A stretch of 64,000 bases of DNA from Streptomyces sp. GQFP (GTDB lineage Bacteria > Actinomycetota > Actinomycetes > Streptomycetales > Streptomycetaceae): the NCBI RefSeq assembly GCF_021545335.1, contig NZ_CP089312.1, positions 992,001-1,056,000 of the forward strand. Direction: 5' to 3'. Positions within the stretch are counted from its first letter, which is position 1. Each line of letters starts with the position of its first letter. Under the pieces are notes generated by a model. That model did not search any database and was not told where the DNA came from. It worked only from the letters and a program-made list of their open reading frames with translations. This document shows positions 41,765-49,644 of this stretch, piece by piece. The translations under genes were made by a program, and so were the position numbers.

Positions 41765-42381
41765 TACGCCCTCCCCTGCCTGGCCTCGTCCACCCGGTCG
41801 AGTTCCAGGACGCCGAGCAGGTCCTGGTGCAACTCGAACCACGCCTGGTGGTAGCTGTCCTCCAGGGGGTTCGCGACCCATTGGTGCCCGCCCCGCCGCA
41901 CCTTCTCGATCGCCCGGGAGAACCGGTGGGCGTAGCCGACCAGTCGGGGGACAGCCGCGCCGATCCGGCTCAACAGCGGTGCCGCGTCGTGGTATGCGGC
42001 CGCCAGACGGTCGAGTACGTCCGCGTCGTAGGCGCCGTCGGCGTGGTCGTTGGCCGTGCCGTCCAGCCGCAACTGCCAGGCGCCGACGATCTCCTTGAGC
42101 GCCGAGTTGTGGCGGTCGAACTCCGCATAGAGCCGACGGACGGTGGCGGTGTCGACGGCGGACCGCTCCTGCGCCAGCAGTGCGCGCAGCCGCTCCTTGC
42201 CGGCCGGCGTCAGCCTGGCCCCGGCCGGGCCGGGCTTCATCAGCCCGCGCAGCTCAAGGGCTTTGACGTGTACGGCCGCGGAGTCGCCGGCGAACAGCGC
42301 CGCCGACTCGGCGGTCAGCCGACCCTTGAGCCGGGCGCCCTGCAGAAGGGCGAGCTCAGTCGGGGTGTCCGTCATCGTCAT
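41764..42381 (-). CDS. hypothetical protein with N-terminal winged-helix-like region
   Basis: 205 residues; GGAGAG seven bases upstream of ATG 42381. Residues 10-70 (LLQGARLKGRLTAESAALFA, VHVKALELRGLMKPGPAGAR, LTPAGKERLRALL) look like a winged helix with a MarR-like wing. The rest is helical, with conserved-looking EFDRHNSALKEIVGAWQLR and ANPLEDSYHQAWFELHQDLL segments. It lies between the P450 (42 bp) and the dikinase (1-bp overlap), so it is probably a component or regulator of that module. I do not recognise a named family. Confidence 0.75.
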   Translation of the reverse strand: MTMTDTPTELALLQGARLKGRLTAESAALFAGDSAAVHVKALELRGLMKPGPAGARLTPAGKERLRALLAQERSAVDTATVRRLYAEFDRHNSALKEIVGAWQLRLDGTANDHADGAYDADVLDRLAAAYHDAAPLLSRIGAAVPRLVGYAHRFSRAIEKVRRGGHQWVANPLEDSYHQAWFELHQDLLGVLELDRVDEARQGRA

Positions 42382-42423
42382 GTCTCTCCAGCGATCCGAG
42401 GGGAAGCTGAGATACGGACGGTG

Positions 42424-43650
42424 TCAGCGCGCCAGACGGACAGGGAGGCTGACCGGTCCGCGGGCGAAGCCGGGCCGGTAGTCGGGAGTGAAGCCCGGCT
42501 CCGACTCGAAGGTCGTCAGTGCGCAGATCGCCCTGATGCTGGCCTTGATCTCGCGCCGCGCCAGGTGGTTGCCGAGGCAGCGGTGGATGCCCGCGCCGAA
42601 GGCGACGTGCGAGGAGGTGTTGTCCCGGTCGAAGTCGAGGGTGTCCGGGTGGGGGAACTGGCCGGGGTCACGGTTGGCCGCGGCCCAGTTGAGCAGGGCC
42701 CGGTCTCCGCTCTTCATCGGACAGCCGCCCATCTCGACATCGGCGGCCAGGGTCCGGCCCGCGGTCGGAACGGGCGACTCGAAGCGCAGGAACTCGTCGA
42801 CGGCCCGGTCCAGCCGTTTCTCGTCGGCGGCCCGCAACTCCTCGCGCAGCGACGGGTTTCCCGCGAGCTGCACGGCGATGCTGCCCAGCCCGCCCATCGT
42901 CGTCTCCATACCCGCCATGATCATGAGGTTCATCGTCTCGATACGCTGCTTCTCGTCGAGTTCCAGGCCGTCGCTGCCGTCGAGCCCCAGGTGGGCGATG
43001 GTGCCGGCCAGGTCGTCGCGGCGCCCGGCGGCCCGGCGCGCGGCGAGCAGTTCGGCGCCCCACCCGAGCAGCTTCGGCGCGACCTCCATGGCCCTTTCGG
43101 GCTGGGTGAGCAGCGTGTTGAGTACGTCGAGGACCCAGCCGATCTCCGATTCCCTCTGTTCGAGATAGGTCTCGAAGAACACCACGGGCGGCAGGAGCTG
43201 GGTGAAGGAGGCGACGAAGTCGACCTCGCCCCTGTCGAGGCAGCGGCCGAGAAGCGTGTCCACCTTCTCGCGGATGCCCGCCTCGCCCGCCTGCTGCGCC
43301 CCGACGGTGAAGAAGGGGTTGAGCAGACGGCGTATGCCACGGTGCAGCGGCGGGTCGGTCTCCAGCGGGATCATGCGCAGGACGTCGAGGTCGAACTGCA
43401 CCGGAGCCGCACCCTGGGCGTTGCTGAAGCCCCGCCAGTCGGTGCTCGCGGCCATGACATCGGCGTAGTCGTTGACGACCCAGAACCCCTCGCGCCCCTC
43501 GCTCCAGGGCTGGTCGCTCCAGCCGACCGGGCACCTCTCGCGCAGGTCGTTGGTGCGGGGCCAGAAGTCGGCGGCGAGGGCCGGATCCAGCGGACCGAAA
43601 CGAACGACCTCCTGATCCTCGCCCGTACTCGTCTTCTCCGAACTGGTCAT
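42424..43650 (-). CDS. cytochrome P450 (paralogue of 23209-24438)
   Basis: 408 residues from ATG 43650 (AGGAG upstream). Heme loop FGAGIHRCLGNHLAR with Cys near residue 358; ExxR in DEFLRFE; I-helix IMAGMETTMGG with the normal acid-Thr pair. N-terminal FGPLDPALAADFWPRTNDLR closely follows the protein at 23209-24438, and both share IPLETDPPLHRGIRRLLNPF-type B-helix residues. It should hydroxylate or otherwise oxidise the pathway substrate, with electrons from the divergently encoded ferredoxin and reductase. It leads the leftward group that contains the winged-helix protein and both dikinase-like genes, an unusual association. Confidence 0.95.
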   Translation of the reverse strand: MTSSEKTSTGEDQEVVRFGPLDPALAADFWPRTNDLRERCPVGWSDQPWSEGREGFWVVNDYADVMAASTDWRGFSNAQGAAPVQFDLDVLRMIPLETDPPLHRGIRRLLNPFFTVGAQQAGEAGIREKVDTLLGRCLDRGEVDFVASFTQLLPPVVFFETYLEQRESEIGWVLDVLNTLLTQPERAMEVAPKLLGWGAELLAARRAAGRRDDLAGTIAHLGLDGSDGLELDEKQRIETMNLMIMAGMETTMGGLGSIAVQLAGNPSLREELRAADEKRLDRAVDEFLRFESPVPTAGRTLAADVEMGGCPMKSGDRALLNWAAANRDPGQFPHPDTLDFDRDNTSSHVAFGAGIHRCLGNHLARREIKASIRAICALTTFESEPGFTPDYRPGFARGPVSLPVRLAR

Positions 43651-43805
43651 GTCACGCTCCTGGGGGTCGCACCGTCCGGCCATGTCGGCTCCGGCCGTAC
43701 CGGCGTCGCCGTGACGCACGCAGCGGTCCGCAGCGGTTGCGGTGCCGGGCCCCGGCCTGCCGGCCCACCCGGATGTATCCTGCGCCACAACCTAATTTCG
43801 CCAAG

Positions 43806-43834
43806 AATCTAAGCCAGGGTCAAGTAGCGCGCAA
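43806..43834 (-). promoter_or_regulatory. promoter of the P450-dikinase operon with a shared-motif copy
   Basis: Minus strand: -35 TTGCGC (43834-43829), 17-base spacer, -10 TAGATT (43811-43806). The plus strand at 43806-43822 reads AATCTAAGCCAGGGTCA, differing from the 11941-11957 copy at only two positions. The leader to the P450 start (43650) would be about 150 bases. On the other strand TAGAAT at 43850-43855 may be the -10 for the ferredoxin gene at 43924, with no clear -35. Confidence 0.62.
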
Positions 43835-43923
43835 GTACCGAAATCAAGTTAGAATATGGTCCTGGAACGACAGACGAACGCCAGCCGCACAGCGGCAGTC
43901 CACCGTGACAAGGAGGGCCTACG

Positions 43924-44247
43924 GTGCCCAAGGTGACCTTCCTGCGACCGAACGGCGACGCGGTCGTCGTCGACGCGGCTCACGGACAGAGCGTGATGCA
44001 GGCGGCGGTGGCGCGCGGCATCACCGAGATCGTGGCCGAGTGCGGCGGCACGCTGGCCTGCGCGACCTGCCATGTCTTCGTGCCCGACGAGCATCTCGAC
44101 GCCCTGCCTCCGGTCGGGCCGGACGAGGAGGAGATGCTCGACTTCACGGCCGTACCCCGGCAGGCGGGCAGCCGCCTGAGCTGCCAACTGCCGCTGAGCG
44201 CCGAGTTGGACGGCCTCGTCGTACACCTCCCCGAGGAGCAGTACTGA
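43924..44247 (+). CDS. [2Fe-2S] ferredoxin (putidaredoxin/adrenodoxin type)
   Basis: 107 residues from GTG 43924 (AAGGAGG upstream). Cysteine pattern C-x5-C-x2-C in ECGGTLACATCHVF, and a distant fourth Cys in SRLSCQLPLS: the vertebrate-type [2Fe-2S] cluster. FLRPNGDAVVVDAAHGQSVM is the usual start. It transfers electrons from the reductase encoded 1 base on (TGATG) to P450s; with three P450 genes in the window and no other ferredoxin, it may serve all. Confidence 0.95.
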   Translation: MPKVTFLRPNGDAVVVDAAHGQSVMQAAVARGITEIVAECGGTLACATCHVFVPDEHLDALPPVGPDEEEMLDFTAVPRQAGSRLSCQLPLSAELDGLVVHLPEEQY

Positions 44248-45491
44248 TGCCGGAGCCGACCGTCGTCGTGGTCGGAGCCGGCCAGGCCGGCTGCCAGACC
44301 GTCTTCTCGCTGCGCGAAGCGGGCTTCGCCGGACGGGTGCTGCTCGTCGGTGCCGAGCAGCACCTTCCGTACCAGCGTCCGCCGCTGTCCAAGGCGCACC
44401 TGACCGGAAGCGCCGACCGGGACACTCTGTGGCTGCGGCCCCGGTCCTGGTTCGCCGAGCACGGAGTCGAGGTCCGTACGGGGACACGGATGACCGCACT
44501 CCACCGCGAGGACCGCGAGTTGCTCCTCGACGACGGTGAGGTCCTCGCCTACGACAAGCTCGTTCTCGCGCTGGGCGCCCGCCACCGGGAACTGCCGGTC
44601 GCCGGTACCGGGTTGGACGGGGTGGTCAGGCTCCGCACGCTCGACGAGGCCGACGACGTCCGCGACCGCCTCCGGCACGCCCGGCGCGTGGTCGTCGTCG
44701 GCGGCGGCTTCATCGGCATGGAGGTCGCCGCCACCGCCGCGCGTCTGGGGAAGAGCACCACCGTCATCGAGGTGGCCGACCGGCTCATGGGACGCGTGCT
44801 GTCGGCCGAGACGGCGGCCTTTCTGTTGCGGGCCCACCGTTCACGCGGTGTCGAGACGGAACTCGGCACGACGGTCGCCACCATCGTCGGCACCGCCGCG
44901 GGCACGGTGGCCGGTGTGGACACCACCGACGGACGCCGTATCCCGGCGGACCTGGTCCTGGTCGGTGTCGGCGCCGTACCGAACGTGGAGCCGGCCGCCG
45001 CCGCCGGCATCGAGGTCGACAACGGCATCGCCGTCGACGAGTCGCTGCGCACATCGGACCCGCACGTCTACGCCATCGGCGACTGTGTGTCGTTCCCCCA
45101 GGTCCGCGCCGACGGCAGGCGGGTGCGTCTGGAGTCCGTACAGAACGCCGTGGCACAGGGGCGCCGCGTCGCCGCGACCCTCGCCGGCCGTCCCGGTCGC
45201 TTCGACAGCATTCCGTGGTTCTGGAGCGACCAGGCCGACCTGAAGCTGCAGATCGCCGGCCTGACGAGCGGCCACCACGAGGTCGTGGTCAAGGGCGACC
45301 GGGAGACGGAGCGCTTCTCGGCCTACTGCTTCGCCGACGGCCGGTTGCTCGGCGTCGAGTCGGTCAACCGTCCCGCGGACCACATGGCGGCCCGCAGGCT
45401 GCTGGCCGCCCCGACGCCCGTGACACCGGACCAGGTGCGGGCCGCGGACTTCAGCCCCAAGGCGGTGGCGGCCGGCACCGCCACCGGATGA
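44247..45491 (+). CDS. FAD-dependent ferredoxin reductase (putidaredoxin-reductase type)
   Basis: 414 residues. FAD motif VVVGAGQAGCQTVFSLREAG at the start, YQRPPLSKAHLTGS, the NAD(P) motif VVVGGGFIGMEVAATAARLG, and HVYAIGDCVSF near the C-terminus; final IPWFWSDQADLKLQIAGLTS is typical for reductases of oxygenase ferredoxins. An Glu after the second glycine motif strand (TTVIEVADRLM) suggests NADH. It completes a class I P450 system with the ferredoxin. Its stop is followed by the bidirectional terminator-like element at 45561-45605. Confidence 0.95.
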   Translation: MPEPTVVVVGAGQAGCQTVFSLREAGFAGRVLLVGAEQHLPYQRPPLSKAHLTGSADRDTLWLRPRSWFAEHGVEVRTGTRMTALHREDRELLLDDGEVLAYDKLVLALGARHRELPVAGTGLDGVVRLRTLDEADDVRDRLRHARRVVVVGGGFIGMEVAATAARLGKSTTVIEVADRLMGRVLSAETAAFLLRAHRSRGVETELGTTVATIVGTAAGTVAGVDTTDGRRIPADLVLVGVGAVPNVEPAAAAGIEVDNGIAVDESLRTSDPHVYAIGDCVSFPQVRADGRRVRLESVQNAVAQGRRVAATLAGRPGRFDSIPWFWSDQADLKLQIAGLTSGHHEVVVKGDRETERFSAYCFADGRLLGVESVNRPADHMAARRLLAAPTPVTPDQVRAADFSPKAVAAGTATG

Positions 45492-45560
45492 GACGCCTTC
45501 GCCGGTCCGGCGAGCGCTGAGCGCTCCGCTGGAAGCGCTGTGATGAACCTGCGGGCCGGC

Positions 45561-45605
45561 GGGGGCTGGTCGCGCAGTTCCCCGCGCCCCTTTCGGGGCG
45601 CGCGG
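45561..45605. terminator. GC-rich hairpin, bidirectional terminator-like Streptomyces intergenic element
   Basis: Between convergent genes ending at 45491 and 45628. CGCGCCCC-TTTC-GGGGCGCG (45583-45602) is a perfect 8-bp stem with a four-base loop, preceded by GGGGGCTGGTCGCGCAGTTC. This exact kind of sequence is, as I recall, repeated hundreds of times downstream of genes in Streptomyces genomes, which supports the genus assignment. Confidence 0.8.
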
Positions 45606-45627
45606 TCGCGCACCCGACGGCACGCTC

Positions 45628-47244
45628 TCAGCCCGTCCTCCGGTCGGCACGCGCGACGACCAGGCCCAGCTTCTCGAAGTCCAGCGTCTCATCGGTGATC
45701 CCGCGTTCGCGGAGCTTGTACTTCAGCACCCGTCCGTTCACGTTGGCCGGCAGCTCGTCAAGGAATTCCACATAGCGCGGCACCGCGTAGTACGGCAGGG
45801 ACACCCGGAAGAACTCGAACAGCTCGGCATGCTCGATCCGGGCCTCGGGAACGAGCAGGATGCACACCTTGATGTCATCCTCGCCGAGCTCCGACGGGAC
45901 CGCGTGCACCGCGACGTTCGCGATCGCGGGGTGCTTCAGCAGCGCCTGCTCCAGCTCGATCGAGGAGATGTTCTCGCCCCTGCGGCGCAACGAGTCCTTC
46001 TTGCGGTCGACGAACCAGAAGTAGCCTTCCTCGTCGATCCGTCCCTGATCGCCGGTGTGGTGCCACAGGTTACGGAAGGTCTGGACCGTGGCATCGGCCT
46101 GGTTCCAGTAGCCGGAGAAGAGGCGGAACGGCTCCGTCGGCCGAATGACGATCTCGCCCGGCCGGCCGTCGGCCACCTCGACGTCATCGTCGTCGACGAT
46201 CTTGACCTCAAGGCCGGGCGTGACCCTGCCCATGCTCCCGGGGCGGCGCGGGCCGCGAGGGTCTCCCAGCAAGGCCGGCCAGCACTCCGACTGCCCGAAC
46301 ACCTCGGCGAACGGAGCGATGCCGAAGCGCTTTTCGAAACGCTGGACGAGATCGGGGGTGGACGGCATGAACGTGATGTGCCGCAACTTGTGATCGCGGT
46401 CCTCGTCGCTGGGTGGTTGTGCCAGCACAGCCATACCCATCGCACCCATCCCCAGCGCGGCCGTCGCGCCGGTCTCGCGGATCCGCGCCATGTACCGGCT
46501 CGCGCTGAACGACGGTTCGACGATCACGGAGCCACGCACGGCGAGCGCGGCGGCGACCAACCACGTCTGGCCACTGAAGTGGAACAGCGGGTTGGCGCCG
46601 AAGATGACGTCGCCCTTCTCGTACCACCCGAAGTCGATGAAGACGTTGATGAGGTTGCAGTAGTAGCCGTGGCTGATCGTGCAACCCTTCGACGGCCCGG
46701 TCGTCCCCGAGGTGAAGATGATCGCGCAGACGTCCGCGGGGTCGATCAGGACCGGGGCCGGTTCGGCCGTCACCGCTTCCAACTCGGCGTAGTCGAGCGT
46801 GGCCGGTGAGGCTGCATCGCCGGAGGCACCACCCACCAGCACGAGCCGCGGCTGCTCCGGCAGCTCGGGGAGGATCGGTTCGAGCATCCTCAGTCCGGCT
46901 TCGTCGGTGATGTAGATGCTGGGCCCGGTCTGTTCCAGTTGGTGGCGCAGGAACTCCCCACGCAGGAACGTGTTCAGCGGCACCTGTATCGCGCCGGTCT
47001 TGGCTATCGCGTAGATGAGCACCACGTACTCGATGCGGTTGGGGAGGCTGACCGCGATCCGGTCGCCCTTCGCCGCTCCCATCGCCTGCAGTGCCGCTGC
47101 CACCCTGTCGGACCGGCGGTCCAGCTCACCGAGGGTCAACCAGTCACTCATGCACTGGACAAAGCGCCGGTCCGGGTCGAGGGCCGCCTCCTCCCGGAGC
47201 CAGTCACCGAGAACCCGATCGATCTTCCGCGGTTCGGAAACCAT
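45628..47244 (-). CDS. AMP-dependent acyl-CoA synthetase (paralogue of 17194-18858)
   Basis: 538 residues from ATG 47244, preferred to the ATG eight codons earlier because GGGGAG is 7 bases upstream. All ANL motifs are present: FTSGTTGPSKGC, EVFGQSECWP, GYWNQADATVQT, HHTGDQGRIDEEGYFWFVDR, RRRGENISSIELE; the catalytic Lys is in GRVLKYKLRERGI. It is strongly similar along its length to the synthetase at 17194-18858 (DRVLGDWLRxEAAxDPDRxF at the start). It would convert a pathway acid to its CoA ester. Separated by 370 bp with a decayed GMC gene from the P450 upstream. Confidence 0.95.
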   Translation of the reverse strand: MVSEPRKIDRVLGDWLREEAALDPDRRFVQCMSDWLTLGELDRRSDRVAAALQAMGAAKGDRIAVSLPNRIEYVVLIYAIAKTGAIQVPLNTFLRGEFLRHQLEQTGPSIYITDEAGLRMLEPILPELPEQPRLVLVGGASGDAASPATLDYAELEAVTAEPAPVLIDPADVCAIIFTSGTTGPSKGCTISHGYYCNLINVFIDFGWYEKGDVIFGANPLFHFSGQTWLVAAALAVRGSVIVEPSFSASRYMARIRETGATAALGMGAMGMAVLAQPPSDEDRDHKLRHITFMPSTPDLVQRFEKRFGIAPFAEVFGQSECWPALLGDPRGPRRPGSMGRVTPGLEVKIVDDDDVEVADGRPGEIVIRPTEPFRLFSGYWNQADATVQTFRNLWHHTGDQGRIDEEGYFWFVDRKKDSLRRRGENISSIELEQALLKHPAIANVAVHAVPSELGEDDIKVCILLVPEARIEHAELFEFFRVSLPYYAVPRYVEFLDELPANVNGRVLKYKLRERGITDETLDFEKLGLVVARADRRTG

Positions 47245-47399
47245 TGCGTCGCTCCCCTTTGTGTCCACCGTGCTGGTCCGCTCCAGGATTGCGTCGACGG
47301 ATCGCCGGACCCGCGGGACGAACCTGCGCCGGCGGCCGTGTTGGGGTTCGGGTCCGGTCGGAGGCCGACCGGACCCGTTCGTGGATCGGGAGACAGGCC

Positions 47400-47600
47400 G
47401 GCCGGAGACCGGATCAGCTCAGCCACCCGTTCTGTCGTGATCGTCGGCATGGTGCCGGCATCAATGACCCGCGAGTCGCGTACGACGTCGGATCTCGCGC
47501 AGGTCCCGCACGACGTTCTGGAGATCCTCCGGGGCGGTGAGGAAGTGCCGGGTTCGGCGCCGCCACTGCGTCGTCGACCGCCATGGGTATCGGGCCTCCC
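47400..47600 (-). pseudogene. remnant of a GMC oxidoreductase (C-terminal fragments in two frames)
   Basis: In one minus-strand frame, HFLTAPEDLQNVVRDLREIR (about 47555-47490) looks like the GMC C-terminal domain segment ...RFLTAPEDL..LV.GLR.ARR; it ends at a stop at 47461. In the next frame DSRVIDAGTMPTITT followed directly by ERVAELIRSP (47478-47408) matches the extreme C-terminal GMC consensus LRVIDASVMPT...NTNAP..MIAERAADLI with the NTNAP block deleted. So a frameshifting deletion of about 200 bp and a smaller one have removed the active-site His-Pro-Val segment. It lies just downstream of the P450 (47616), so the operon once had P450 and GMC genes. Confidence 0.65.
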
Positions 47601-47615
47601 TGAGCATGGGCGCGT

Positions 47616-48857
47616 CTAGTCGTCGCGCCAGGTGCGGAAGGGAAGGGTGGCGAGGCTGCGTGTCTGGCCACCGTGGGCGGCGAGCCGCGCCCCGTCGGGG
47701 AGGGAGAACCGCGGCACGCGGCGGAGGATCTCCTCGAAGGCGATGGTCATCTCCAGGCGCGCGAGGTGCGAGCCCAGGCAGCGGTGGTTGCCCGCGCCGA
47801 AAACCATCGTGCGGTCGGGCTCCCGGTCGATCAGCAGCTCGTCGGCGTGCTCGAAGGCGTCCTCGTCGCGATGGGCCGACGCGAGCGGCAGCACCACGCG
47901 GTCTCCGGGCCGCAGTTGCGTATCCCGGATCACGCACTGCTCGGTCACGGTGCGGCTCATGTGCACGATCGGCTCGTAGCGCAGTAACTCCTCGATGGCT
48001 CCCGGGATCAGCGACGGGTCGGCCGCCAGCCGGTCCTGCAGGTCGGGACGGCGGGCGAGATGCATGAAGCTGAACCCGAGCGCGGTGGTCACCGTGTCGA
48101 GGCCCGCGAGCACCAGCACGTAGGCGAAGTTGAGTATCTCCTTGTACTCGAGCTTGCGCTGCCCGGCCATCCGGGCGTTGACCAGGACGGAGATGATGTC
48201 GTCGCCCGGTGACTCAAGGCGTTCGTCGAGCAGACCTCGAAGGAAGTTGTTCAGTTCCTTGCCGGCCCTCAGCCGAGCGGCGGTCTGGGCCTCCGCATCG
48301 CCGTGCCGCACGCCGTCGGTGGTGGTGTGCAGGATCGTTCCCGCCCACGCGCACAGCTGGTCGCGCCGCTCGACGCTGAAGTCCAGGCCGACGAGGCTCA
48401 GGAACACCGCACTCGGGTAGGGCTGCGCGAACTCGGTGACGAAGTCGAACTCCCGCTTCTCCAGCATCCCGTCGACCAGGCGCACCGCGTACGTGCGAAC
48501 GGAGTCCGCGATGTGCGCGATCGCCTTGGGCCGGAACAGCGGGTCCACGATCATCCGGTAACGCCGGTGTTCGGGCGGGTCCACTTCCAACGGGATGAGG
48601 GCGCGGTTGTGCCCGGGGGTCGGCGGGGTGTCGGCCGGCCAGGACGAGAACCGCGCGGCGTCGTGCAGCACCTCGGAGACATCGGCGTACTTCGACAGGA
48701 TGTGGAAGCCGCCGTAGTTCTCCGTGTGTGCGACGGGGCACTTGGAGCGGAGCGTCGCGTACTCGGCATGGGGGTCGAGCGCGAAGCCGGGGTCGTAGTG
48801 GTCGTAGTCGTGCCCGAGCGCCTGCTGCGCGGAGCACCGGTCCGTCTGCTCGCTCAT
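47616..48857 (-). CDS. cytochrome P450 (different subgroup from the other two)
   Basis: 413 residues; ATG 48857 overlaps the SnoaL stop (ATGA). I-helix LVLAGLDTVTTALGF with the usual Asp-Thr, ExxR in EELLRYE, heme loop FGAGNHRCLGSHLAR with Cys near residue 360. N-terminal YDPGFALDPHAEYATLRSKC and LEVDPPEHRRYRMIVDPLF resemble actinobacterial CYPs of terpenoid and fatty-acid type; it is not a close relative of the two other P450s. No ferredoxin is adjacent. Downstream is the GMC remnant, upstream a SnoaL protein. Confidence 0.95.
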   Translation of the reverse strand: MSEQTDRCSAQQALGHDYDHYDPGFALDPHAEYATLRSKCPVAHTENYGGFHILSKYADVSEVLHDAARFSSWPADTPPTPGHNRALIPLEVDPPEHRRYRMIVDPLFRPKAIAHIADSVRTYAVRLVDGMLEKREFDFVTEFAQPYPSAVFLSLVGLDFSVERRDQLCAWAGTILHTTTDGVRHGDAEAQTAARLRAGKELNNFLRGLLDERLESPGDDIISVLVNARMAGQRKLEYKEILNFAYVLVLAGLDTVTTALGFSFMHLARRPDLQDRLAADPSLIPGAIEELLRYEPIVHMSRTVTEQCVIRDTQLRPGDRVVLPLASAHRDEDAFEHADELLIDREPDRTMVFGAGNHRCLGSHLARLEMTIAFEEILRRVPRFSLPDGARLAAHGGQTRSLATLPFRTWRDD

Positions 48858-49297
48858 GTCGTGGCGCCTTGGTGGTCGCGGTGTAGGGAGGCCGCCGTGG
48901 TGTCACCGCGGCACAGTTCACTCACGGCGTGCGAGTCCTGGTAGAAGACGTCGACCCGCACGATCTTGCCGCCGCGCAGTTGATAGAGGTCCACGACCCG
49001 CATCGGCATACTGCGCCCGGTCACGCGGGACGTCATGGTGCCGTGCATCCGGACCGCGACGAACGAACCGGCGTCACCGATCTCCGGTGTGTCCAGTTCG
49101 ACTCGGAAGTCCCGGCCGACCTTGCGCAGGAGCTGGACGAAAGCGTCCTTGCCGAGGTAATCGCCACCGAAGGGCAGGCTCATGGCCTCGGAGAAAACGA
49201 TCTCGTCGTCCAGCAGCTCCAGGCAACCTGCGACGTCGCCGGCCCGGAGCCCGGCGGTGAACCTCCGGACAACCGCACTGTTGTCCTGAACCGTCAT
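48854..49297 (-). CDS. SnoaL-like/NTF2-fold protein
   Basis: 147 residues, GAGGTGGAAG before ATG 49297. VVRRFTAGLRAGDVAGCLEL, DDEIVFSEAMSLPFGGDYLG and LYQLRGGKIVRVDVFYQDSH follow the SnoaL-like pattern. First gene of the operon with the third P450, to which it is ATGA-coupled. Possible roles are isomerisation, dehydration or epoxide hydrolysis of the P450 product. Not closely similar to the SnoaL protein at 34618-35097. Confidence 0.85.
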   Translation of the reverse strand: MTVQDNSAVVRRFTAGLRAGDVAGCLELLDDEIVFSEAMSLPFGGDYLGKDAFVQLLRKVGRDFRVELDTPEIGDAGSFVAVRMHGTMTSRVTGRSMPMRVVDLYQLRGGKIVRVDVFYQDSHAVSELCRGDTTAASLHRDHQGATT

Positions 49298-49360
49298 GGT
49301 GCTTCCACCTCTGTCAGGTCAGGCCCCGGCCACACCGGCCAGGACGCCCGGGTGGGCTAT

Positions 49361-49389
49361 TTTCTACATGGGTTTTGGTTACGGGTCAA
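49361..49389 (-). promoter_or_regulatory. promoter for the SnoaL-P450 operon
   Basis: Minus strand: -35 TTGACC (49389-49384), 17-base spacer, -10 TAGAAA (49366-49361), 63 bases before the start codon at 49297. This is the strongest -35 match in the cluster. The region 49298-49644 between divergent genes holds nothing else coding; TTGGATTAGGTGATCG (49435-49450) resembles the TAGGT part of the shared motif and may belong to the tandem-TetR gene at 49645. Confidence 0.62.
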
Positions 49390-49644
49390 TGGAAATGGAC
49401 AGCCACTGTCCACTGTTCCTGAATCTTGTCTACGTTGGATTAGGTGATCGCGAGCCTGCGGAGCCACCGCTCCGGACATAGGCCGAGCGGAGCCTAACTC
49501 TCATTGGAATCACTCCGGCTCGGGAAGAAGGCGTGACGGCGGAGCCGGAAGCCACTGCCGCAGAAAAGGTAGGCTGACCATCAACGAATCGCGGTCAGGT
49601 TCCTTCCTCGGCGAAGTGGACCGGGCGGCACCGGGAGGAGACGC

